Shown here: positions 17,001-23,152 of the stretch, piece after piece | Layout of the letters: each line of letters opens with the position of its first letter | Numbering within the stretch: position 1 is the stretch's first letter | The notes under the pieces: model-generated | Seen by the model: the letters and a program-made list of their open reading frames with translations, nothing else | Told to the model about the DNA's origin: nothing | The model's database searches: none | Translations under genes and position numbers: made by a program | Source of the DNA: JARKQH01 sp964631605 | GTDB lineage: Bacteria; Verrucomicrobiota; Verrucomicrobiia; Limisphaerales; UBA8199 | Reading direction: 5' to 3' | Length of the DNA stretch: 38,503 bases | NCBI GenBank assembly: GCA_964631605.1 | Contig: CAZVYG010000051.1 | Coordinates: 1 to 38,503, forward strand

Positions 17001-18618
17001 CGATGCGCCGGGTGGGGGATTCGTTAAACTCGAGGGTGAGCCAGGCGGCTGAGTTTGAGGTCCAACCGGAGGCAACGCCGCGGTTGAAAGTCAGCGCGCT
17101 GACGCCCTCGGTGACTTCGACATGGCCGGACCGACTCATCGTCCAGATGAGGTCCCGCGCCGCGGCGGTGGTTTCCCACGCGCTTAACCCGGAAAAGGCC
17201 TGGTTAAAACGGTTCGAGACAAACTGGGCGATGGCGGTTTCGATCGGCTGTCCGTAAATCTGGTAAGTGGGCTGCCCATACCAGGCGTAAGGACAGACAA
17301 CGTGCGCGCCGGCGTTCCAAACCGTGTCCAGAGCGGCGAGATTGTTTGCGACACTGCCGGTGTCCAGCGGATTCCACTCGTGAATGCCCCAGTTGTGGTC
17401 GTTTGAGTAAATGGCGTTGAAGATGGTGGTGCTGGACGCCCACGCCCCGTAAGTGGTGATGCCATTGGCGCCGTGGTGGGTGAAGGTGGTGGTCCAGGGT
17501 GAGGCATATTTGCGCTCGGATTCCGAGGTGGTGGCGGGGTTGAACGGAATCTGGTGGCCGAAGAGGAAATCGGGACTCCACCCGGACTCGAACCCCCATT
17601 GAATCTGCTGCTGGACCATCTGGTTGACCTGGTTGATGCGGAAATCATTCCATTTTCGCCACCAGCGGCCCGTGTCGGAGGTCGTGCTCCAATTGACGTT
17701 GGTCGGCGGGACGACGGCGGACCAGGTCGCAAAGGGAAAGCCTGCGCCGATGGCGCCGTTGACGTTGGCGTCATTGTTGAGCGCCGCCAGGCTGGCATAC
17801 TGGCCCTGGCCGGCGTACAGACCCGTGCCGGCAAGCCAGTCGCGGAATTCCTGTTTCGACCACTCGCTGTAGTCGCAGTACTCGCTGTTGGCCGCGACGT
17901 TTTGGGCGTATTCGCTCGAGGTGCTGGTGAAGACCAGCAGGTCGGGATGCTGCTCGCGATACCAATCCAGCAGGCGCATGACGATGTGGGCGTTGCGGCC
18001 GAGGTAATCCTGCGCCAGCGCGGCGTTGCGCGAGAGCGTCAACTGCATTTCGAGCATGTCGGCGAAGCCGTCGAAAACCTCGTCGGCGGTGGGGTCCTGG
18101 GCGCGGGCGGCATTCCGGATGCGGCCGAGGCGGTCCACCTGCAGCAGGGCGCCGCCGCCCTGTTTCTCCAGGAAATTGGAGAGCACGTCCGCGCCTTGCT
18201 GGGCGGGATCGGCCCACGGGGTGCCGTTGATGTGGAGGCCCAGGGGAAGGTCGCTGGCGCGGGCCAGGGCCAGGTTGGCATCCGTCTCCCAGGGCGCGTA
18301 GGCGGGCGAGTACAGGTAATCATAATAGCGCCCATGGGTGGAGGAGATGAAATTGGCCGTCATCGAAAATCCCACCTTGATGTTCGGCGGCTGAACCCCG
18401 CCCGTAAGCGCCAGCAAACGATCGCGCAGGAGAAAGATCGAGTTGGAGCTGCCCGGCGTCTGGTCGTACGCGCCAATCGGGGCGATAAAGAAGGTGCGCC
18501 AGTAAACCTCGTCCAGCGGATCGGCCTGGGCGACCGCCGCTGACCATTGCAGCAACAAGGCCAGCGCGGCACAGAGCGCACCGGCCGGGCGGGGCGACAT
18601 CACAGGTTTCTGAATCAT
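14026..18618 (-). CDS. Very large secreted multidomain protein, putative glycosidase plus beta modules
   Basis: Protein of 1530 residues with a signal peptide (ALCAALALLLQWSAAVAQA). Residues about 30-520 look like a TIM-barrel glycosidase-like domain (GRYYDYLYSPAYAPW, SDLPLGLHINGTPW, HNWGIHEWNPLD), but I cannot name a GH family or point to catalytic residues. Four related beta-sandwich modules follow, each ending in a strand such as RFRLDPVNTAGTTVSVDYLS or HSVRIDPTTFTGTDIALDFA. Next come two tandem 110-residue repeats (residues 1147-1256 and 1257-1366) beginning NQPPTFAKGPDQTV and NDPPSFLKGPDVTV, then a cadherin-like module with LLANDRDPDNDPL. The last 65 residues (YQLQATTNWQHWQPL... FYRFQW) form a C-terminal domain common on exported verrucomicrobial proteins. 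A terminator precedes the gene, so it probably starts its own unit with GH78 and UroD. Confidence 0.82.
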   Translation of the reverse strand: MIQKPVMSPRPAGALCAALALLLQWSAAVAQADPLDEVYWRTFFIAPIGAYDQTPGSSNSIFLLRDRLLALTGGVQPPNIKVGFSMTANFISSTHGRYYDYLYSPAYAPWETDANLALARASDLPLGLHINGTPWADPAQQGADVLSNFLEKQGGGALLQVDRLGRIRNAARAQDPTADEVFDGFADMLEMQLTLSRNAALAQDYLGRNAHIVMRLLDWYREQHPDLLVFTSTSSEYAQNVAANSEYCDYSEWSKQEFRDWLAGTGLYAGQGQYASLAALNNDANVNGAIGAGFPFATWSAVVPPTNVNWSTTSDTGRWWRKWNDFRINQVNQMVQQQIQWGFESGWSPDFLFGHQIPFNPATTSESERKYASPWTTTFTHHGANGITTYGAWASSTTIFNAIYSNDHNWGIHEWNPLDTGSVANNLAALDTVWNAGAHVVCPYAWYGQPTYQIYGQPIETAIAQFVSNRFNQAFSGLSAWETTAAARDLIWTMSRSGHVEVTEGVSALTFNRGVASGWTSNSAAWLTLEFNESPTRRIVSDGYHAASFRLKVDTALAGLGQLEWQDAGGFTAALPFTAKPGWNVYRINLAEHAPWREKQIQRLRFRPCSAPGARFELDWFRLEANRCWHFDDPNEVYGANQLTNLTVNAGELSAVSGPDGYFYFATDKRNPAEDADRAVINADYYKKVRLRMTASTPGVAELFWWKRGSSFFRTEFPVQAGTRTYEVDLTPVPDWSGIVTRFRLDPVNTAGTTVSVDYLSLSPLLLPPRMADSDVIVNSSQPVCRWEFAQEPDHPGVKAEMQLATDFFFTNVVYQTNGLSGGRQVVTVAALDGLHWWRLRAVDAAGVASPWSYPLPLFLRRWQMDLDGDIAYTNQIGSVSAGGGVWQGVSTGGDPYVVFNSGGGIDRGINADLYKRFRCRVKVGPAGGGNLAQFFYFPKSGGFVSTNLNLPADGLWHEIDLDFSNAPQWTGYLHSVRIDPTTFTGTDIALDFAELLPGVGSLTDGGSWQFNTNGNVEGWLPSANASALVSNGVYSLTLLGSGAFQEIAPLQIQGARTFSVRLRNQTAAANARLYWGTETSAAADPARSIAFAIEPQATNFVTYQLDLTTNAALAGEVISWLRLVPAEGAATGTVDIDFIILGAGVNQPPTFAKGPDQTVLEDAGPQVVPNWATATSPGPAGEAWQTVSFICSNSHPARFSAQPAVSPTGTLTFTPAPNANGTTMVTVWAKDDGGTAGGGQDTSPPQTFNLNLTAVNDPPSFLKGPDVTVNQDSGPQVFPNWVTELDRGAPDEAGQAISFTVTNGNNALFSAQPAISALGTLTFTPAPNAVGAASVGVRMFDSGGTANGGLNASPWQTFTITVQAVNRPPVAEPDALHAHANVTTPFSAVDLLANDRDPDNDPLTLSGAAAGANTSSAVLSTNGVLFTPLPGFSGLATFTYWLADGQGGLATGSVSVTVVEPRITEWTLLSNGTLRLLFSGIPSNFYQLQATTNWQHWQPLSTNITDGAGFLRVEDPASPPKQFYRFQWP
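14521..15180 (-). repeat. Two tandem 330-bp coding repeats (110 residues each)
   Basis: Inside the 1530-residue protein gene, 14851-15180 and 14521-14850 encode two aligned modules of exactly 110 residues. Shared anchors are 'N.PP.F.KGPD.TV..D.GPQV.PNW', 'LFSAQPA.S..GTLTFTPAPNA' and 'QTF...L.AVN'. The spacing of all anchors is kept. Such modules are Ig/cadherin-like spacers in surface proteins. Confidence 0.85.
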
Positions 18619-18650
18619 CGTTGGCGTCTTTCGTGGGGCTGGCCGGAGTT

Positions 18651-18686
18651 CAAAAAGGGAGGCCGGGCAAACCGGGCCCGGCCTCC
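18651..18686 (-). terminator. Strong Rho-independent terminator after LamG protein gene
   Basis: On the minus strand a perfect 11-bp stem (GGAGGCCGGGC pairing with GCCCGGCCTCC, plus-strand 18658-18668 and 18676-18686) with a 7-base loop is followed by CTTTTTG. It lies about 40 bases after the LamG gene stop and before the next gene's start at 18618. It splits the minus-strand gene run into separate units. Confidence 0.88.
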
Positions 18687-18725
18687 GCACACAACACACC
18701 CAACCTCACCAATCGGTCAATGTCA

Positions 18726-21077
18726 TTAAGGAGTGCGCAGGCGGTAGTAGCGTTGCGCGCCCGTCGCGGCGCTGTCGGTCACCGTCAGGCTTCCGCCACT
18801 GCCGCGCACGTTTCGCAGGAAAACCCAGCCCGGCGCGCTCAGGTCATCCTTGTACTCGGCGACATAAACAATGTCTTTGAGCGAGCTGAATTGGAAACTG
18901 GCAGTGCCGCCGCCGGCGGCGGGATTAAACAGCACCGGAGCCGGCACGGACACGGCGTTGCCCAGCGCGGCGAACTCGAAGTCATCAAAGGTGGCTGAGA
19001 CCCCGGTTGGGCCGCCCAAGGCGGTGCCGGCAAACGACATCAAAGCCACATAATGCCGCGAGGTGGTGGAGGGCATGGGGACAATTCCGATGACCTGGCC
19101 GTTGATCGTTCCCTTGATCACGTTGGTCCGCACCTCCAGATCAAACTCGTAGGTCGGCGCCGTGGGCACCGCCCCGGCTCCCAGGCTGGTGCTCCCCAGA
19201 AAAGCCTGCCACCCGCCGCTCGGGCGGATCAGGATGCCCAGACCTTCGCCGCCCGCCACCCCCACGCCCGGGTTGGGCTCGCGCAGCTTGATTGCCGCCC
19301 AGCTATCCACCGTGCCAACGGCCGTGGGCGACACTTTGAACCGGATGCGGAACGACTCGAAACGCTCGTAGGGCAGGAAATCCACGTCCGGCCAGAAGAT
19401 GGCCACCGAGACCACATTGTCCGGGTTCGCAATGACCACCTGGTTGTTGGTGATGCCCACCGTGGCGCCTGCGCCATTGTCAATGACCACCAGGTTGCGC
19501 GGCGCGGCCAGACCCGTTTGCCGGGCGCCCAGGTTTTCATTCACGTTGGCGGTGTCCGCCGTGTCGAAGGTGTCGGCCAGAATCACGGTGGCGGGCAGGA
19601 CCGGCTCGGGCACGACTGAGATGGCCAGATTGTCAAAGGTGCTGATCGCCGGGACCGCGTCGGGCGCGCTGTGCTCGGAGAGGGTGATGTAGTTGGCAAC
19701 GCCGAGGTTGGTGATGGTGTGCTCGACCTGGCCTCCATCAAACACCAAGGGCCACCCGTTGATGTGCACCTTGACCTTGTTGTTGACCACCTCGAGGCAC
19801 GCCCGGTAGTTGGTCGCCCCGCCGGGAATGCCTCCAAACCCGATGGAGAACGGGCCGTCAAACGCCTGCCAGCCCCCGGCCGGACGAATCAGCACGGCGA
19901 ATCCATTGGCCGGCACCGGGCCAATCAATTGGTTGCCGCCAATCGTGATCCCGGCCCAACTGTCCTTCGCCGGGTCCACCGACGAGGTCGAGAGGTCCAC
20001 CGTCAGGCGGAAACTGCCGTTCACTTCGAAGGGCCGAAAATCCTGATTCGGGGTGACCAACAGCCGCTTGTCGGGGGCGAAATCCGTGTTATCCAACCGG
20101 GTCAAGGTCAAGGTGTTGTTGGAGATTTCAACCAAGTCGCTCAAGCTAAACTGTTGCGAGTAATAAGGCGGGAAGTTGGTCAGCGGCGCCAGCTCGCCCG
20201 TCTGCCGGGCCGCCAGGTCGGCGCCGAGGTCCACGGTATAGGCCGTGTTGAACGTCTCGGTCAACAGGTTCTTGCGCAAGGTCACGCCGTATTTGTCGGC
20301 CAGGTATTGCTCGGCCGCGCGGCGGGTGGCGTCGTCCAGAGCCCCCTCATAAATCAGCACTTCGGCGATATAACCATTCAGGCCATTGCCGTTCTTGGGC
20401 TTGTTGGCCCCCAGGAGCCAGCCGCCGCTGCTGGCCGTCGCGGTCAATCCGATGGGCGCGCCGCCTTCCAACACGCCATCGCGGTAGAGGCTCAGGCTCA
20501 GGGCGTTGGTGGCGTCCTGAACGACCGAGGCGATGGTCCACGTGCCCGGAACATAGGGCGAGGCTCCGGCCACCCCGCGCGAGGAGGCAAAGGACCAAGT
20601 CACAAAATCCGAGCCGCCACCGAAGGAGTTCGTTTCGGTGTAAAGCCAGGTGGTGCCGGCGCCCAGCGGCTGGAGGAGTGTGTCCCGCGTTCCCGTGTTA
20701 TCGGAGCGGAACAGGATGATCGCCGTCACCGAATTGCTGTTGGCGTTAAGGGTTAAAGAACTGGTGAGATGGTCAATGAGGGCCGGGTCGCCGCCCCCGC
20801 CCGAGCCGGCAGGGTCCAGAAACAGAACGGCCGGTTTGCCGTTGAGGATGTTTGTGGCATAACGGGGTTGGTTGTCGGGCGCGGCCTGGGTGGCATCGAA
20901 CCCGTTTCCGGATGAATCCGGCCAGGTGCTGACGGGGTCGCCGGCATTAAGGCCGCTGAGGGCGTCGGCCTTAAGCCAGAGCTTTAATCCCGCGGCCGGT
21001 GGGGTTTGGGCCAGGGCCGTCACCATGCCAGCCAGCAGGCAGGCGGTGACCGTGTACATCAGATGCGAGGTTTTCAT
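18726..21077 (-). CDS. Secreted LamG-domain protein with duplicated beta-sandwich module
   Basis: Protein of 783 residues with a signal peptide (MYTVTACLLAGMVTALAQ). Residues about 27-260 form a LamG/concanavalin-like domain (GLKLWLKADALSGLNAGDPV, WPDSSGNGFDATQ, GYIAEVLIYEGALDDATRRA), a carbohydrate- or surface-binding fold. Two copies of a module of about 200 residues follow. Both have a head 'TF.TA.T.....L.ARQTG' and a core 'LIRP.GGWQAF' followed by a small beta region. The C-terminus (VYVAEYKDDLSAPGWVFL... RYYRLRTP) is the same type of end domain found on the 1530-residue neighbour. No enzymatic residues are apparent. Start chosen at MKTSHLMYT, which gives a normal signal peptide; longer starts overlap the upstream gene. 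A strong terminator follows. Confidence 0.82.
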   Translation of the reverse strand: MKTSHLMYTVTACLLAGMVTALAQTPPAAGLKLWLKADALSGLNAGDPVSTWPDSSGNGFDATQAAPDNQPRYATNILNGKPAVLFLDPAGSGGGGDPALIDHLTSSLTLNANSNSVTAIILFRSDNTGTRDTLLQPLGAGTTWLYTETNSFGGGSDFVTWSFASSRGVAGASPYVPGTWTIASVVQDATNALSLSLYRDGVLEGGAPIGLTATASSGGWLLGANKPKNGNGLNGYIAEVLIYEGALDDATRRAAEQYLADKYGVTLRKNLLTETFNTAYTVDLGADLAARQTGELAPLTNFPPYYSQQFSLSDLVEISNNTLTLTRLDNTDFAPDKRLLVTPNQDFRPFEVNGSFRLTVDLSTSSVDPAKDSWAGITIGGNQLIGPVPANGFAVLIRPAGGWQAFDGPFSIGFGGIPGGATNYRACLEVVNNKVKVHINGWPLVFDGGQVEHTITNLGVANYITLSEHSAPDAVPAISTFDNLAISVVPEPVLPATVILADTFDTADTANVNENLGARQTGLAAPRNLVVIDNGAGATVGITNNQVVIANPDNVVSVAIFWPDVDFLPYERFESFRIRFKVSPTAVGTVDSWAAIKLREPNPGVGVAGGEGLGILIRPSGGWQAFLGSTSLGAGAVPTAPTYEFDLEVRTNVIKGTINGQVIGIVPMPSTTSRHYVALMSFAGTALGGPTGVSATFDDFEFAALGNAVSVPAPVLFNPAAGGGTASFQFSSLKDIVYVAEYKDDLSAPGWVFLRNVRGSGGSLTVTDSAATGAQRYYRLRTP

Positions 21078-21157
21078 GATTGACGTTTTGTTGTTTGGTT
21101 TTGGTGCTGAAGCTTGAATCTTCCATGCAATCCGGCCTCTGGCCGCGCCGGACAATT

Positions 21158-22057
21158 TCAACCACGCCGGGCGCGGCGCCGCCACAGGAGCGCAAGGGCC
21201 AGGCCGGCGAGGCCGATGGCGGACGGTTCGGGAATGGTCGAAACGGCGAAGTTATCAAAACGGAACTGGGTGAGGGTGGACACGGCCGGGTTGACGCCGG
21301 AGAGGCTGGTCAGTCCCACCCACGCGGGTGTGACGCCCGAGAAATCCAGGCCGGAGGAGACGGCGACGCCGTTGATATACACGGCGCCCACGTTGTTCAA
21401 AACCCGGATGTCCATCTCGAACGCTCCGTTGGGGCTCAGCGGCACGCCGCCGGCGCCAACCAGCGCCCCATCCGAAAAGATTTGATAGGCGCCCGAAGCA
21501 AACAAAATGACGCCGGCATTATCCACGACATTGGGAAAGCGCACCGCGGGCTGCGCCCCGAAGGTGACCCCCATCCAGCGATCATTGACGGGCACGCCAT
21601 CCAGGTGGACGTGCAGCAATTGGGCCTGGATTCGGTAACTGTTGTTGAGGATAACGCTGTTGAAGCCAATGTCGGGTGAGAGCGTGGACCATTCGCTGGC
21701 CGCATCATCACGATAGCGCAAGGTGTAGGGATCAATCGGGCCGGTGGCGGGAAAGCCGTTTTGCGCCCGCAAATCCCAGCCATTATTGGGATTGAAGGAG
21801 GTCTTGCCGTACAGGCTCCAGCCAAAGCCGGCAGGGTTGACATCCGTCACCAAATAGCCGCCCTGGCGGCCGCCGGCCAGGCCAATGTTATAGTTCAAGT
21901 CGGTCGTGCTGGCCGCCGGCGTCAGCCCGGTGTAAAAGTTGTCCGAAAAGAGCAACTGATTCCATTGGGCGCAGGCCGGGAGAGCGGTCAAGGCCAAGGC
22001 GAGCGACACCGTCGCGCGCAGCCGGGCGGGATATGAGGAGCGAGGGGGTAGTTTCAT
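21158..22057 (-). CDS. PEP-CTERM exported protein
   Basis: Protein of 299 residues with signal peptide (TVSLALALTALPACAQ) and a C-terminal sorting tail: IPEPSAIGLAGLALALLWRR then basic residues. The tail has the PEP motif, a hydrophobic helix and an arginine cluster as in PEP-CTERM proteins, which are cut by an exosortase and sent to the cell surface or outer matrix. No exosortase gene is in the window. The body (LLFSDNFYTGLTP, NYNIGLAGGRQGG, DNAGVILFASGAYQIFSDG) resembles the repeated module of the LamG neighbour, including the 'D.F.......L..RQ.G' head. Start chosen at MKLPPRSSYPARLRATVS; an upstream in-frame start would run nearly into the prepilin gene. Likely expressed with the genes on either side. 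Confidence 0.85.
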   Translation of the reverse strand: MKLPPRSSYPARLRATVSLALALTALPACAQWNQLLFSDNFYTGLTPAASTTDLNYNIGLAGGRQGGYLVTDVNPAGFGWSLYGKTSFNPNNGWDLRAQNGFPATGPIDPYTLRYRDDAASEWSTLSPDIGFNSVILNNSYRIQAQLLHVHLDGVPVNDRWMGVTFGAQPAVRFPNVVDNAGVILFASGAYQIFSDGALVGAGGVPLSPNGAFEMDIRVLNNVGAVYINGVAVSSGLDFSGVTPAWVGLTSLSGVNPAVSTLTQFRFDNFAVSTIPEPSAIGLAGLALALLWRRRARRG

Positions 22058-22146
22058 AAGGTTTTGATTGGATGAGTAGGTTGATCTGATTCTGAGTTTG
22101 GGTTTTTGGGTTTGCGGGTTCCCGCGCCACCCGGCCGGAACCAACG

Positions 22147-22953
22147 TCAATACCACTTCATAACAATGTCGTTGGTCTGCGTGCGGGTGCGGTTTTGAAC
22201 GTGCCCGTCCATCATGACCATGTTCAGCAGGCCGCGGGGGTAGGCGTCATTGTGTTTATAGCCCGCCTGGTAACACGGCTTGCCGCCATACACGGAGAAA
22301 TACCCGAGGGTCGTGATGCCGGGATGGTTCAAATCGTAAGAAACGTCCGCCACAAACAGCGTGTCCACGGGTTTGATGAGGCTGGCGAACTTCATGGTTC
22401 TGGGGGCGGTGTGCTGAATGACCGTGTACTGGTTCATGGCGTAGCTGATCCGCCACGGATTCTTGGTATTATAAGGCGGCGGAGGGGGGATGGCCGGGTT
22501 GTCGAGTTGCTCCTTCATCCGCGTGGGACAGCGGAATACGTTTTTGGCAAACTCGCTGTCGTCGGTGTTGGCGCCGGCGCGGAACCCCGCATTTTTAATA
22601 TAAGGAGTGAGGAGCGTGTGGAAGTTGTTGGAATTCGGGTCGTCGTTGGCGGCGTTATACCACCAGGCGAAGGGCATCAGGCCATCGTTGTCATCGCCAT
22701 ACATCAAGCCCGCCAGGCCAATTTGCTTGAGATTGCTCTTGCAGGCAGTGGCGTTGGCGCGCTCCTTGGCCTTGGCCAGCGCCGGCAAAAGCATGGCCGC
22801 CAGGATCGCGATGATCGCAATCACCACCAGCAATTCAATCAGGGTGAAAGCCCACCGGCCTCCCGCCGTTGACAACCACTGTGCCTTTCGCGCCGCAAAA
22901 CTCATCTCGCCCGCCCGGGTTCTTTTCATTTGGATTTTTTCTGTCACTACCAT
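22147..22953 (-). CDS. Prepilin-type N-terminal protein (type II secretion pseudopilin-like)
   Basis: Protein of 268 residues beginning with a basic leader ending GGRWAFTLIELLVVIAIIAI, the prepilin N-terminal methylation helix. Leader cleavage would leave a phenylalanine-started hydrophobic helix. Following residues ALAKAKERANATACKSNLKQ and GLMYGDDNDGLMPF are the hallmark of the large family of such proteins in Planctomycetes and Verrucomicrobiota, whose members carry a C-terminal beta domain. Here that domain includes FRCPTRMKEQ, SYAMNQYTV, FVADVSYDLNHPG and NMVMMDGHVQ. Function of the family is not established; surface or secretion roles are usually proposed. Start at 22953 is supported by a GAGGGGGG run 7 bases upstream; ATGs at 22929 and 22905 are alternatives. 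Confidence 0.88.
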   Translation of the reverse strand: MVVTEKIQMKRTRAGEMSFAARKAQWLSTAGGRWAFTLIELLVVIAIIAILAAMLLPALAKAKERANATACKSNLKQIGLAGLMYGDDNDGLMPFAWWYNAANDDPNSNNFHTLLTPYIKNAGFRAGANTDDSEFAKNVFRCPTRMKEQLDNPAIPPPPPYNTKNPWRISYAMNQYTVIQHTAPRTMKFASLIKPVDTLFVADVSYDLNHPGITTLGYFSVYGGKPCYQAGYKHNDAYPRGLLNMVMMDGHVQNRTRTQTNDIVMKWY

Positions 22954-22960
22954 TTAAGCA

Positions 22961-22969
22961 CCCCCCTCT
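22961..22969 (-). promoter_or_regulatory. Ribosome binding site deciding the prepilin start
   Basis: On the minus strand AGAGGGGGG lies 7 bases before the ATG at 22953. It is one of the few recognisable Shine-Dalgarno-like purine runs in the window and favours this start over the downstream in-frame ATGs. Confidence 0.5.
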
Positions 22970-23070
22970 GACGGCGTCTATCACGCAAACGCGGGATGAG
23001 ACCCTTTGGGGGGCTCGGGCTTTTTGCCTGAAAGTCTGCCATGCTCCGTCATCAGGCAACGCCCTCAAAT

Positions 23071-23092
23071 GGGGGGGCGGGAGCGGGCGGGG
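23071..23092 (+). other. G-quadruplex-type motif between kinase and prepilin genes
   Basis: Four G tracts lie close together: seven G, C, three G, AGC, three G, C, four G. Loops of one to three bases meet the usual rule for a quadruplex. The G-rich strand is the template strand for the minus-strand genes on either side, so it could slow polymerase passing from the kinase gene into the prepilin gene. Folding is not proven. Confidence 0.5.
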
Positions 23093-23152
23093 CACCGGCG
23101 CAGGATTCAGGGTCGGGCTTTGACCCTTTGCCAGGCCGCTGGCGCTTTGGGA

